DNA from: Vibrio maritimus
Lineage (GTDB): Bacteria; Pseudomonadota; Gammaproteobacteria; Enterobacterales; Vibrionaceae
Assembly (NCBI GenBank): GCA_000755425.1
Contig: BBMT01000001.1
Span: forward strand, 682,001-746,000
Direction of reading: 5' to 3'
DNA length: 64,000 nt
Of this stretch, positions 30,001 to 39,745 are shown piece after piece. Every line of letters begins with the position of its first letter. Positions within the stretch are counted from its first letter, which is position 1. The position numbers and the translations under genes are program-made. The notes under the pieces are model-generated. The model saw nothing but the letters and a program-made list of their open reading frames with translations. It was not told the DNA's origin and did not search any database.

Positions 30001-30274
30001 TACTGTTGGTGGATTTTATCAATCATCAGTTGAGAGATGGGATGGATCTGGCGAGGCGGTGATTGAATCGGCTATCGTACGCGCAAAACCAATCATGCTT
30101 ACCGCTCTGGCTGCGATGATTGGCGCAGTCTTTATCCTAGATGACCCTATTTTCAATGGATTAGCGATAGGCTTGATATTCGGTATCTTCGTATCGACAG
30201 TATTGACGCTATTAGTTATCCCAATTTTGTACTACGTAGTTCTCGATCGTCAGATAGTGAAAGCAGCGGTATAG
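27093..30274 (+). pseudogene. RND efflux permease, AcrB/CzcA superfamily, broken by seven frameshifts
   Basis: Start ATG at 27093 (GGGGG upstream), 8 bases after the adaptor. Reading across frames gives about 1060 residues with the full RND layout: helix 1, porter domain (PGASPREVESLVTNPAEQIV), the central block with the conserved DDAIVVVENI of helix 4, the second porter domain, and C-terminal helices ending MLTALAAMIGAVF. Apparent one-base deletions are at 27171, 27487, 27708, 28947, 29769, 29802 and 30053; each repair restores family sequence (for example APINFNGLVRHYFMRQ, or TYETFRDMGIAYAVGMILIY). With seven lesions it is formally a pseudogene, but the whole window shows the same error pattern, so it may be intact in the organism. 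The substrate may be a toxic sulfur or metal compound. Confidence 0.85.
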
Positions 30275-30288
30275 GTGCGCGCTTGACT

Positions 30289-30317
30289 AAAAGGCCCCGC
30301 GCTGGGTTCGGGGCTTT
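30289..30317 (+). terminator. Probable terminator after the RND operon
   Basis: GGCCCC pairs with GGGGC/CTTT across a G+C-rich loop with a one-base bulge, followed by TTT-AA-TTTT. It lies 15 bases after the permease stop. Confidence 0.6.
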
Positions 30318-30361
30318 AATTTTAAATTTAATATAAGTAACAGCTTATTAAGGAGTTAGCC

Positions 30362-30550
30362 ATGAAAGTAGAAAATGGAATTCGGATTCTCGCAGGAACA
30401 ATGGTATTGGCCTCACTATTACTCACTATTTATGCCAGTCATCACTTTGTGTGGTTCACGGTATTTATTGGTCTCAACTTGATTCAGAGTGGGTTCACTG
30501 GCTTTTGCCCGCCACGAAGATTGTTGTTAAAGCTTGGTCTACAGGAGTAA
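30362..30550 (+). CDS. DUF2892 (YgaP-type) small membrane protein
   Basis: A 62-residue protein with two helices and the family pattern NGIRILAGTMVLASLLL and GLNLIQSGFTGFCPPRRLLLKLG. This module forms the membrane part of the E. coli rhodanese YgaP, and its Cys in FCP is typical. The ATG has AAGGAG 7 bases upstream. As the last gene of the sulfur-stress locus, it likely works with the rhodanese-containing reductase or the YeeE/YedE pair. Confidence 0.85.
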   Translation: MKVENGIRILAGTMVLASLLLTIYASHHFVWFTVFIGLNLIQSGFTGFCPPRRLLLKLGLQE

Positions 30551-30633
30551 TCCTATTCTAGCGATTCTACAAAAGCTTAGAACTAGTGCTGTTCAGAGCG
30601 TTTGTTGTCCTCCATCTTAGTTGTGCTTACTGT

Positions 30634-31553
30634 TTATTTATACAGTTCAATTAAAATAGGGCAATGATCGCTCATCTGGTAGTTGAGAACACGTTTGGTC
30701 GGCATGACGTTTTGAATAGCGGGACTGCTGCGTAAGTCGGGGCTGACGACAATATGGTCTATTAACGATCTAACTGATGAGTCTTGTTAGGGTTTCGATT
30801 GGAACGCACTTTACATTCGGCTTCGGTTGACTTCGTAGCAAGCCTTGGAACAGCATTGAGATCTTTAGTCAGATTTGTCCAGAGCCAGTCGCCCGAATAA
30901 GCGAGGTTATGGTTGAAGTCTCCGAGTAATACATACGATTCATCACTTGATTCAAGCTGTTTAAGCCAACTGTTAAGAACTCTACCTTGTTGTTTGAGTG
31001 TCTTGCACGAGTTATGGGACGTATATTTACCACTGCATCCAGCTTTAAGGTGAATAGAAAGGAGCTTAATCGTAGCGCCATCCTTTAACGTTAATTCAAT
31101 AGCAGAGGCAAATCGGAGTCGTCCTCCTTTGCTTAGTGGAAAGTCAGCGACGTCTTTTACGGTATGACCACGACGAACGGCAAAGCCTGTATATTGATTA
31201 ATTCCTGAGAACTGGTGCTGCTCATTGATAGGTAATGAACGGTCTGAGAGGTAGATGGCATAATCGGATCCCACAACACGTGAGATAGCCTCTACGCTGT
31301 CTACTTCTTGAAAAGCGAGAATGTCAGGACTCGTTTCCATGAACTGTTTCTTCAGCACTGAAAAATCGTCTTTGTTCCGATAACTCGTTGGAAATTTTTT
31401 CGATGGATTTGTCGTTAACCATTCGAGATTCCAAGTCATCAAAGTTAGAGATTCGCCTTTCGCCATGCTTAATGTAGGAAAAAGAGATATTCCAACAAGT
31501 AAGGTTGTAACTAAGTATTTATAACCGTTTGTTCTTATCATTGTCCTTGCCAT
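30634..31553 (-). CDS. Secreted endonuclease/exonuclease/phosphatase family protein (one frameshift)
   Basis: An exported EEP-fold protein with a signal peptide (LVTTLLVGISLFPTLSMA). Catalytic landmarks are TWNLEW, FQEVD, the HLKAGC segment, GDFNHN, and after a frame change SLIDHIVVSP and MSDHCPI. The uninterrupted frame stops at 30762. One base missing near 30779 explains it, and the restored protein ends at 30634 with about 306 residues. Family members cleave DNA or phosphodiester/phosphomonoester lipids outside the cell; which one cannot be told. The start could also be 12 bases further in (MIRTNG). Confidence 0.82.
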
Positions 31554-31701
31554 TTATAAAACTTCTTTCAGGCAATGTGCCGTAAGCCTTGGCAGAAATG
31601 CAACTGTTTTTAACGAAAAATTCGTGTCTTATTTTGAAATTACGCGGTATGAGATCCAGTTCATTTAGATCGAATTCTTCTTGTTCACTACCCAGTTTTT
31701 A

Positions 31702-31715
31702 TTGATCTAAGTCAA
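31702..31715. promoter_or_regulatory. FNR/CRP-type site upstream of nrdD
   Basis: TTGAT-CTAA-GTCAA matches the FNR consensus TTGAT-N4-ATCAA at 9 of 10 positions, 122 bases upstream of the nrdD start. Anaerobic activation by FNR fits the oxygen-sensitive class III reductase. Confidence 0.7.
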
Positions 31716-31746
31716 TACTTTCAGTTGGTGCTTCTCGTTAAATACA

Positions 31747-31762
31747 CCACAATATATTGTGT
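31747..31762. promoter_or_regulatory. NrdR box 1
   Basis: The palindromic 16-mer CCACAATATATTGTGT fits the NrdR box consensus (ACACWATATATWGTGT). It is the upstream member of a pair spaced 32 bases start to start, that is three helical turns, as usual for NrdR repression of ribonucleotide reductase operons. Confidence 0.78.
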
Positions 31763-31778
31763 CAGAAGAAAAAGTAAC

Positions 31779-31794
31779 AACCTATATAGTGTGT
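31779..31794. promoter_or_regulatory. NrdR box 2
   Basis: The 16-mer AACCTATATAGTGTGT is the downstream NrdR box, 42 bases before the nrdD start codon. Together with box 1 it should give dATP/ATP-dependent repression of nrdDG. Confidence 0.75.
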
Positions 31795-31836
31795 TTGTGG
31801 ATAAGTCTGTGAGTATGCTAGGGGTAAGGAGAAAGG

Positions 31837-33954
31837 GTGAAAACAATCGTAATCAAGAGAGATGGCTCTCGTGCTCCGTTTACAAAGGATCGTATTGAAG
31901 CTGCTGTGGTAAGTGCGGCGGAACATGCAGATAAGGAACTCGAAATCTATGCTAAAAATGTAGCGTTAGCGGTCGAGCTCAAGCTGCAGGATTGCGAACA
32001 TGTGGATATTCAGGAAATCCAAACTCTAGTAGAGAATGAGTTGATGCAAGGTCCATACAAAGCTAGCACGTTCTTACATCGAGTATCGTCATGACCGTGA
32101 TATTTCACGCGAAAAGAAAAGCGCTCTGACTAAAGAGATCGAAGGCCTTATCGAAGAGAGCAATGCCGATCTTCTTAATGAGAACGCTAATAAAGACGGT
32201 AAAGTGATCCCAACTCAACGTGACCTGTTGGCAGGCATTGTTGCTAAGCACTATGCGAAAACTCGCATCTTGCCACGCGATGTGGTTCAGGCACACGATG
32301 AGGGCGATATTCATTATCACGATTTGGATTACGCACCTTTCTTCCCAATGTTTAACTGTATGCTTATCGATTTAAAAGGCATGCTGACGCATGGCTTTAA
32401 GATGGGTAATGCAGAAATTGATACACCGAAATCAATTTCAACCGCGACAGCGGTAACGGCACAAATCATCGCGCAGGTAGCGAGTCATATTTATGGTGGT
32501 ACTACAATCAACCGTATTGATGAGGTACTCGCACCTTATGTAAAAGCAAGCTACGACAAACACCTTGAAATAGCGAAAGATTGGGATATTCATCAGCCAG
32601 AAGCGTTCGCACAAGCACGCACTGAGAAAGAGTGTTATGACGCATTCCAATCTCTTGAGTATGAAGTAAACACACTTCATACCGCGAATGGTCAAACTCC
32701 GTTTGTTACCTTTGGTTTTGGTCTAGGTACGAGCTGGGAATCAAAGTTAATCCAAACTTCGATTCTTAAGAACCGAATCGCTGGTCTTGGTAAAAACGCA
32801 AAAACAGCGGTGTTCCCGAAACTGGTATTCGCAATTAAAGACGGACTGAACCACAAATCTGACGATCCAAACTACGATGTTAAGCAACTGGCTTTGGAGT
32901 GTGCATCTAAGCGCATGTACCCAGACATCTTAAACTACGACAAAGTGGTTGAAGTAACTGGTTCGTTCAAAACGCCTATGGGTTGCCGCAGTTTCTTGAA
33001 TACTTACGAAGAGAATGGCGAACTGCAACATGAAGGTCGTAACAACCTGGGTGTTGTGAGCTTGAACCTTCCTCGTATCGCTATCAAAGCGAAGGGCAGT
33101 GTGGATAAGTTCTATGAGTTGTTGAATGACCGTTTGCTACTGGCTCGTAAAGCACTAGAAACACGAATCAGTCGTCTTGAAAAAGTTAAAGCGCGCGTAG
33201 CACCTATTCTGTATATGGAAGGCGCATGTGGTGTTCGTTTGAAGGCTGATGACTCGATTGCACCAATCTTCAAAAATGGCCGCGCGTCTATCTCTCTGGG
33301 TTACATTGGTATCCACGAGACGATGACTGCACTATTTGGTACAGAAACTCACATGTATGATGACAATCAAATGCGCGATATGGCGCTTGATATCATCAAG
33401 CATATGAAAGAAGTAGTGAACAAATGGGCTGAAGAAACAGGTTATGCATTTAGCCTATACGGCACACCAAGTGAGAACTTATGTAGTCGTTTCTGCCAAA
33501 TTGATACTAAAGAATTTGGCGTGATTGAAGGCGTAACAGACAAAGGTTACTACACCAACAGCTTCCACTTAGATGTGCAGAAGAAGGTGAACCCATACGA
33601 CAAGATCGATTTCGAGATGCCGTATCCAGAAATTTCGTCAGGTGGTTTTATCTGCTATGGCGAGTTCCCGAATATGCAGCGAAACATTGAAGCGTTAGAG
33701 AACGTGTGGGATTACAGTTACAGCCGAGTGCCATATTACGGCACAAACACACCAATTGATGAATGCTACGAATGTGGTACATGGGTGAGTTTGACTGTAC
33801 AAGTAAGGGTTTTACGTGTCCTAAGTGTGGTAACCACGACTCTACACGTGTATCTGTAACTCGCCGTGTGTGTGGTTATCTTGGTAGTCCGGATGCTCGT
33901 CCATTTAACTTCGGTAAACAAGAAGAAGTTAAACGTCGCGTTAAGCACCTTTAA
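31837..33954 (+). CDS. nrdD: Anaerobic ribonucleoside-triphosphate reductase (two frameshifts)
   Basis: Class III reductase making dNTPs under anaerobiosis. The N-terminal ATP-cone (about residues 1-90) carries allosteric sites. The barrel contains the ISTATAVTAQIIAQVASHIYGGTT segment. The C-terminus has the zinc motifs CYECG and CPKCG and the glycyl-radical loop RRVCGYLGS. Start is GTG with GGAGAAAG upstream. Three frames rejoin with two bases (GC) restored at 32062, giving KALARSYIEYRHDRD, and one T at 33778, giving ECGYMGEFDCTSKG, for about 706 residues as in E. coli. nrdG follows; NrdR and FNR sites precede it. Confidence 0.95.
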
Positions 33955-33992
33955 TCGTTATACAAAGAAATCAGTAAAGAGAGTGACAACAC

Positions 33993-34463
33993 ATGAATTA
34001 CCATCAGTATCATCCAATCGACGTGGTCAATGGACCTGGTACTCGTTGTACTCTCTTTGTTTCTGGTTGTGTGCATCAATGCCGTGGCTGTTATAACCAG
34101 TCAACATGGTCATTACACTCAGGCCATTTGTTTACTCAGGAGTTTGAAGACCAGATAATCGCGGATTTAAACGATACTCGTATTAAAAAGCGCGGTTTGT
34201 CGTTATCTGGCGGAGATCCTCTTCATCCCGCGAATGTGAGTGCTGTACTTAAACTGGTGCAGCGTGTGCGAGCAGAGTGTGAAGGAAAGGACATTTGGCT
34301 TTGGACTGGTTATGTCCTTGCGGACTTGAGTGCAGAACAAAAGCAAGTAGTTGATCTTATTGATGTGCTGGTGGATGGTAAATTCGAGAAAGATCTCGCC
34401 GATCCAGAGTTAGAATGGCGCGGAAGTGCAAACCAGGTTATACACCGATTTACAAGCTTGTAA
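33993..34463 (+). CDS. nrdG: Anaerobic ribonucleoside-triphosphate reductase activating protein
   Basis: This 156-residue radical SAM enzyme loads the glycyl radical onto NrdD. The cluster motif CxxxCxxC is CVHQCRGC (residues 26-33), and SLSGGDPLHP is the SAM-binding GGD region. It lies 38 bases after nrdD in the same operon and ends at a terminator. Confidence 0.95.
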   Translation: MNYHQYHPIDVVNGPGTRCTLFVSGCVHQCRGCYNQSTWSLHSGHLFTQEFEDQIIADLNDTRIKKRGLSLSGGDPLHPANVSAVLKLVQRVRAECEGKDIWLWTGYVLADLSAEQKQVVDLIDVLVDGKFEKDLADPELEWRGSANQVIHRFTSL

Positions 34464-34481
34464 CATTAATGACGCAAAAAT

Positions 34482-34503
34482 AAGGAGCTTCGGCTCCTTT
34501 TTT
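34482..34503 (+). terminator. Rho-independent terminator of nrdDG
   Basis: AAGGAGC and GCTCCTT pair around a TTCG tetraloop (34482-34499), followed by T-rich sequence. Confidence 0.9.
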
Positions 34504-34691
34504 AATGCCGCTGAGCGCTTATTTACATTGGCTCTGATGATCTTTTATGCAATATATGGCGAGGAGTTAATCTGGTTTATAGCTAGGTTTACAGAATGAA
34601 TCGCCCTCACCAATAACAAAAGTATTTCAATATTTTTAATCTAATGATAACGTGAAGGCCATTGCTTGAATTTCAAAGGGTTGTGACTTTC

Positions 34692-35879
34692 ATGTTCTCT
34701 CAGTTACCCGAGCCAGCGCTCGATCCTATTCTTTCTCTTTCCGTAGCTTACCGAAATGATCCTCGTACCGACAAAGTCGATCTTGGCATTGGTGTATATC
34801 GAAATAGCGACGGTCAAACTCCAATCATGAAGGCCATTGCCGAAGCACAGCGCATTGTGACTTCAGAGCAACAGACAAAAGCCTACGTTGGCCTTGCTGG
34901 TTGTGAAGAATTTAACCAAAGCATCGCGAAAGTGGTTTTTGGTGAAACACCTATCTACGACCGTATGTCAGTCATTCAAACTCCAGGTGCGAGCGGTGGC
35001 TTGCGCATGCTTGGAGATCTAATGAATGTTGCTGCCCCTGGTACGACGGTATGGTTATCAAACCCAAGCTATGTAAATCATAAGCCTGTTATGGAGGCTG
35101 CTGGTCTACAGGTTAAGTTTTACCGCTACTTTGACGTCACGACAAAGCAAGTGGATCGTGATGCAATGCTGACCGATCTGAGCCAAGCGGGTCAGGGCGA
35201 CGTAGTATTACTGCATGGTTGCTGCCACAATCCTACAGGAGCAGATATTGCGCTAGATGACTGGAAAGCGATCACCGAGCTTAGCGTTAAGAACGGTTTT
35301 GTTCCTTTTGTAGACGTCGCTTACCAAGGGTTTGGCGATGGGTTAGAGCACGATGCATTGGGTCTTCGTCACATGGCGGAAAATGTCGAAGAGATGTTGT
35401 TGACCACCTCTTGTTCCAAAAACTTTGGCTTATATCGTGAGCGCACAGGTGCAGCGATTGTCATTGGCAAAAACGCAGCTGAAGCGAATAATGCCAAAGG
35501 TAAGTTATTAACGCTTGCTCGTTCAACGTATACGATGCCACCTGATCACGGTGCGGCTCTGGTTAAAACGATTCTAAAGGATGACCATTTAACCACTATG
35601 TGGACGACAGAGCTCTCTGAAATGCAACAACGACTTGTATCGCTGCGTGATGGCTTATGCAAAGCTTTGAAACAAACAGGTTCGACTACCGACTTTGACT
35701 TCATCATGTCTCACAAAGGCATGTTTACTGTGCTAGGATTTACAGCAGAGCAAATGCAACGATTGCGCACGGATTATGCGATTTATGGCGTTGACGATGG
35801 TCGTATTAACATCGCGGGACTTTCTGAGTCTCAATTACCATATGTTGCTGATGCCTTAGCAGCTGTCAGTCAAAAATAA
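34692..35879 (+). CDS. tyrB: Aromatic amino acid / aspartate aminotransferase
   Basis: A fold-type I PLP enzyme of 395 residues (class I aspartate/aromatic branch). Recognisable are VDLGIGVYRNSDGQTPIM near the start, KAYVGLAG, the PLP-contact region LLHGCCHNPTGAD, VDVAYQGFGDG with the Asp that binds the pyridine, and the Schiff-base Lys in TTSCSKNFGLYRERTGA. The ATG at 34692 is preferred because homologues begin MFSQLPEP; an earlier TTG at 34662 would add ten residues. It transfers amino groups between aromatic or acidic amino acids and 2-oxoglutarate. Confidence 0.9.
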   Translation: MFSQLPEPALDPILSLSVAYRNDPRTDKVDLGIGVYRNSDGQTPIMKAIAEAQRIVTSEQQTKAYVGLAGCEEFNQSIAKVVFGETPIYDRMSVIQTPGASGGLRMLGDLMNVAAPGTTVWLSNPSYVNHKPVMEAAGLQVKFYRYFDVTTKQVDRDAMLTDLSQAGQGDVVLLHGCCHNPTGADIALDDWKAITELSVKNGFVPFVDVAYQGFGDGLEHDALGLRHMAENVEEMLLTTSCSKNFGLYRERTGAAIVIGKNAAEANNAKGKLLTLARSTYTMPPDHGAALVKTILKDDHLTTMWTTELSEMQQRLVSLRDGLCKALKQTGSTTDFDFIMSHKGMFTVLGFTAEQMQRLRTDYAIYGVDDGRINIAGLSESQLPYVADALAAVSQK

Positions 35880-35919
35880 AACGAAATAGAAACTACTAAA
35901 AATAAATAAAGGTGAATGA

Positions 35920-36612
35920 ATGAAACCTTGGAAAGCGATATTACCATTAATGTTATCTGGTGGCTTGGTTGCGTGTTCGACAACACCGACACAAACTCCT
36001 CCACCCGTTGAGCCACCAGTAGTAGAAACTACGCCAGAAGTACCGGAAGTACCAGAAACGCCAAAAACTGAACCGGTCGAACCAGAAGTAAAACCGGAAG
36101 AGAAGGTGACTGAAGCGAAGCCAGAAGAGCCGGTAAAAGAAACTAAACCAGCGGAGAAGCCGAAGCCAGCTCCAGTAAAGAGTGATGATGGTAAGTTAAT
36201 CCTAGGTGAGCAAGAATATGTTCGTCTAATGGATATGAAAGTGACGACAAAAGCACGCGTCGATACTGGAGCGACGACCTCTTCACTAAGCGCCGTTGAC
36301 ATCGTCCCATTTGAACGTGATGGCAAAGATTGGGTTAAGTTTAAGATGAAGCACGATGGTGTGGAATCTAAAGAAGTATCGATGCCAGTCGACCGTTGGG
36401 TAAAAGTAAAGCAATCGAGTTCGGAAGAGAGTGATAAGCGCCCAGTTATCGTGTCGGTGATTAAAATTGGCGACATGACTAGCAAAACAGAATTTACTCT
36501 AGCAGACAGAACACATCTGAAATACCCAGTGTTGCTAGGTAGAAGTTTCTTTAGAGATGTGGCAATTGTCGACGTAAGCCGTAAATACGTTCAGCCAAAA
36601 CCAACCAAATAA
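35920..36612 (+). CDS. Retropepsin-like (ATP-dependent zinc protease family) lipoprotein
   Basis: The 230-residue protein has a lipoprotein signal (LSGGLVACS) and then about 65 residues of Pro/Glu/Lys/Val-rich linker able to span the cell-wall layer. A C-terminal DUF785/RimK-associated aspartic protease-like domain follows, with the active-site motif ARVDTGATTSS and the partner segment KYPVLLGRSFF. RGPRDTG-like members are named ATP-dependent zinc proteases, but no zinc site is apparent. The protease is anchored in an envelope membrane; its substrate is unknown. It ends in a long bidirectional terminator. Confidence 0.82.
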   Translation: MKPWKAILPLMLSGGLVACSTTPTQTPPPVEPPVVETTPEVPEVPETPKTEPVEPEVKPEEKVTEAKPEEPVKETKPAEKPKPAPVKSDDGKLILGEQEYVRLMDMKVTTKARVDTGATTSSLSAVDIVPFERDGKDWVKFKMKHDGVESKEVSMPVDRWVKVKQSSSEESDKRPVIVSVIKIGDMTSKTEFTLADRTHLKYPVLLGRSFFRDVAIVDVSRKYVQPKPTK

Positions 36613-36615
36613 AAC

Positions 36616-36649
36616 AAAAAGGGCTTTCCAAATATGGAAAGCCCTTTTT
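36616..36649. terminator. Bidirectional rho-independent terminator
   Basis: A 15-bp perfect stem (AAAAAGGGCTTTCCA, 36616-36630, with 36635-36649) and AATA loop carry A/T tails on both sides. It serves the convergent lipoprotein and outer membrane protein genes. Confidence 0.92.
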
Positions 36650-36691
36650 AATCAATAGACACTATTTTAAGCGAACAAAGTTTGTTCGTAT

Positions 36692-37227
36692 TTAGAAGGT
36701 AAATTCAACAGACATTTGCGCTTGAGGGCCGTAGATACCGCCATCTTTGATATCAGCACCTAAAGATAGAGCTTCTGTTGAGTGAAAACGCGCACCCACA
36801 CTCCAAATAAACACGGTATCATCACGGCGATTTAACATACCGATTTGCCCCGTACCTTCAATATTCTGCAGTAACCAAATACGCGAGCCAATATTAAACT
36901 CAGACATAAACTCGCTATCGAATTTTTCATCATCTCTAGTTTTAACATTGTGAATTAATAGCTGACCGTACACATCAGCAAATTGACCAGCCGGACCATT
37001 GAATCCTATACCGCCCGCGATATCCCAATCTCCTTCAAATCGACTGTCTCCACGTGCGATAAAATGAGTATTTTCCGTAAAGAAGGTCGTAAACTCAGCA
37101 CCTACTGTACCAGGTTAGCACCTAAGCGGACTTCGAATGAGTTATAGTTAAAATTGTTAGCTTGAACCAGCGTAGGGGCGGCAACTGCCAATGTTAACAG
37201 CGCAGCTCGACTTGCTTTACCTAGCAT
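36692..37227 (-). CDS. Small outer membrane beta-barrel protein (one frameshift)
   Basis: Start ATG at 37225-37227 with GGAG upstream, then the signal peptide MLGKASRAALLTLAVAAPTLVQA. The first frame closes at about 37105. Adding one C at 37113-37114 gives VRLGANPGTVGAEFTTFF and joins it to the long downstream frame, for about 178 residues. Alternating hydrophobic strands, Gly-rich turns and a C-terminal Phe (SVEFTF) mark an outer membrane barrel. No specific function is recognised; it resembles small conserved Vibrio barrels of unknown role. Confidence 0.72.
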
Positions 37228-37464
37228 GAGGACTCCATGATAAAAAGATATCGATATAATCTCGAAATTTGAATTTGCTCAGTATATAAAAACTTAAAGC
37301 AAAATACAGACCAAATTAGTGATATCGAGAGCTATGAGACAAAATTGGTGATATTTTAGGCAAGGCAGTGCTGAATAATTCGTTAAGTTTCAATGTGAAG
37401 CGTTGGTAGTAATGAGCAAAACAGTTAAACTAATCGAAATATTGATCAAGGAAAATAGCACGAT

Positions 37465-38943
37465 ATGCGCCGCACTTCACAAGCTCTTATGGTTCAAGGC
37501 ACCACATCCGATGCAGGTAAGAGTGTATTAGTGGCAGGGTTATGCCGGGTTTTAGCACGCCAAGGGATAAAGGTTGCCCCTTTTAAACCACAGAATATGG
37601 CATTAAACAGTGCGGTTACTGAAGATGGTGGGGAAATTGGGCGCGCACAGGCGGTTCAAGCACAAGCTGCGAATGTAACGGCTACCGTTGATATGAATCC
37701 GGTACTGATTAAACCAAACTCTGATACCGGTGCACAAATAATAATCCAAGGCAAAGCCTACGCTAATATGGACGCAGTAGGTTTCCATGATTACAAACGC
37801 TTTGCGATGCCTTACGTGTTGGAGTCGTTTGAAAAGCTCAGCAGCCGATTTGATTCCGTAGTTATTGAAGGTGCAGGGAGCCCTGCAGAGATCAATCTCA
37901 GAGCCAATGACATCGCCAACATGGGTTTCGCTGAAGAAGCAGACATTCCTGTTATTATCGTCGCAGACATCGACCGAGGTGGTGTGTTTGCCCATCTTTA
38001 TGGCACTTTGGCCTTATTATCAGAATCAGAGCAGCAGCGTGTGAAGGGCTTTGTTATTAATCGTTTTCGTGGTGACATATCATTGCTAGAACCTGGTTTA
38101 GATTGGCTAGAGGAAAAAACGGGAAAGCCTGTCATCGGCGTGTTGCCTTTTTTGCATGGGCTGAATATCGAGGCGGAAGACGCCATCGATGCTTCGCATG
38201 ATATTAAATCTAATACGAAGCTCAGTGTCGCCGTTCCTGTATTAACCCGCATCAGCAATCACACCGACTTTGATGCACTTCGTCTGCATCCAGATATCGA
38301 CTTTAGATATGTAGGCAAAGGTGAACGCTTAGATAACGCTGATTTGATTGTATTGCCTGGGACTAAATCTGTGCGCGATGATCTTGCTTATCTTCGAGAG
38401 CAAGGGTGGGATAAAGATATCTACAAGCATTTACGCTTTGGCGGCAAAGTGATGGGGATCTGCGGAGGTTATCAAATGCTTGGTAACACCATTGCAGATC
38501 CAAAAGGGATAGAAGGCTCAGCAGGAAGTAGTGATGGCTTGAACCTGCTACAGCTCGACACGGTATTGGAAAGTGAGAAGCAGCTTACCAACGTTAATGG
38601 AACTCTTACCCTTGTGGGGTGCTCTGCACCGTTTTCTGGTTACGAAATTCATGCAGGTCGTTCAACCGTTGGTGACAAGCAGCCGGTTAGCTTCGATGAT
38701 AATCAGCTTGATGGTGCGATCAGCAGTGACAACCAAGTGCTTGGAACGTACGTGCATGGCTTTTTTGATTCACCAGAAGTGACTCAGTTGCTCGCCCATT
38801 GGGTGAATGGTGCGGATATTGAGTCGTTTGCGATCAACGACGAGAAAGAGTTTGCCATCGATAGAATCGCAGACGCGATCGAACAGCATCTTGACCTTGT
38901 AAAACTTTGGCCTGACCTTAAATTATCAGGGCAAAAAGATTAA
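37465..38943 (+). CDS. cobQ: Adenosylcobyric acid synthase
   Basis: A 492-residue amidotransferase of cobalamin synthesis, amidating four peripheral carboxylates of adenosylcobyrinate diamide with glutamine and ATP. The N-terminal ATP-binding domain begins [19 protein letters not shown] with the P-loop-like segment, followed by [12 protein letters not shown]. The C-terminal glutamine amidotransferase domain has the Cys nucleophile in [10 protein letters not shown] (about residue 332) and the His in [11 protein letters not shown]. It is intact and followed 24 bases later by modA, an operon order I recall in other vibrios. Confidence 0.95.
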   Translation: MRRTSQALMVQGTTSDAGKSVLVAGLCRVLARQGIKVAPFKPQNMALNSAVTEDGGEIGRAQAVQAQAANVTATVDMNPVLIKPNSDTGAQIIIQGKAYANMDAVGFHDYKRFAMPYVLESFEKLSSRFDSVVIEGAGSPAEINLRANDIANMGFAEEADIPVIIVADIDRGGVFAHLYGTLALLSESEQQRVKGFVINRFRGDISLLEPGLDWLEEKTGKPVIGVLPFLHGLNIEAEDAIDASHDIKSNTKLSVAVPVLTRISNHTDFDALRLHPDIDFRYVGKGERLDNADLIVLPGTKSVRDDLAYLREQGWDKDIYKHLRFGGKVMGICGGYQMLGNTIADPKGIEGSAGSSDGLNLLQLDTVLESEKQLTNVNGTLTLVGCSAPFSGYEIHAGRSTVGDKQPVSFDDNQLDGAISSDNQVLGTYVHGFFDSPEVTQLLAHWVNGADIESFAINDEKEFAIDRIADAIEQHLDLVKLWPDLKLSGQKD

Positions 38944-38967
38944 GAGTTCTGAAGAGGAAACGCGTTA

Positions 38968-39744
38968 ATGCGCACTGTAATTACTTGGTTATTGGTTACA
39001 CTGTCACAGTTTGCAGTGGTTCAATTTGCAACAGCTAAACCGCTTACGGTATTTGCTGCAAGCTCTATGACTAATGCAGTCAATGAACTCTCTCAAACGT
39101 TTGAACGCGAATATGGCATTGAAGTTAGGGCAGTTTACGCGGGCTCATCTTCATTGGCTAGACAGATTCAAAGAGAGGCGCCAGCGGACGTATTTATTTC
39201 TGCTAACGTGCGCTGGGTTGATTATCTCGTGTCCCAAAAGGTGATAAGTGCTAGCAACATTCAACATATTGCCAGAAATAAATTGGTTCTGATCACCAGC
39301 AAATCAAACAGTGAAGAAACGTCATTTGATATTTCAAAGCAAAGTGATTGGCAGCAGTACCTTACTGATGAGCGACTAGCCATCGGACAGGTTAACGCCG
39401 TACCAGCGGGCATATACGCGAAACAAGCATTGGAATCGTTAGGACTATGGCCAACAGTGCGAAGTCAATTGGCGCCAGTGAACAATGTAAGACAGGTGCT
39501 AGCATTGGTAGATAGGAAAGAGGCGCCTTTGGGTATTGTATACAGTTCGGACTTAATGGTTAGTGACGGTGTCACAAAGCTGGCTGATTTTCCAGACTCG
39601 AGTCACGACGCTATCGACTATCCTTTAGTGACGCTCAACCATGACAAGCAGACCAAGCAGTTTGCCGAGTTTGTCACTTCAGAACAAGGGCAGACCATAT
39701 TGAGACAACATGGATTTATCACAGATAGGGAAGCAAATCTTTAA
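38968..39744 (+). CDS. modA: Molybdate ABC transporter substrate-binding protein
   Basis: This 258-residue periplasmic protein has a signal peptide ending at FATA and the ModA signature LTVFAASSMTNAVNEL plus AGSSSLARQIQREAPADVFISA, which supply the oxyanion-binding Ser residues. AVPAGIYAKQALESLG is a further family block. It delivers molybdate to ModBC. It ends one base before the modB ATG. Confidence 0.94.
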   Translation: MRTVITWLLVTLSQFAVVQFATAKPLTVFAASSMTNAVNELSQTFEREYGIEVRAVYAGSSSLARQIQREAPADVFISANVRWVDYLVSQKVISASNIQHIARNKLVLITSKSNSEETSFDISKQSDWQQYLTDERLAIGQVNAVPAGIYAKQALESLGLWPTVRSQLAPVNNVRQVLALVDRKEAPLGIVYSSDLMVSDGVTKLADFPDSSHDAIDYPLVTLNHDKQTKQFAEFVTSEQGQTILRQHGFITDREANL

Positions 39745-39745
39745 T

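Noticed and set aside
27011..30274. Five or six separate small RND genes
   Set aside because: Consecutive frames align in order to one permease and rejoin cleanly with single-base additions.
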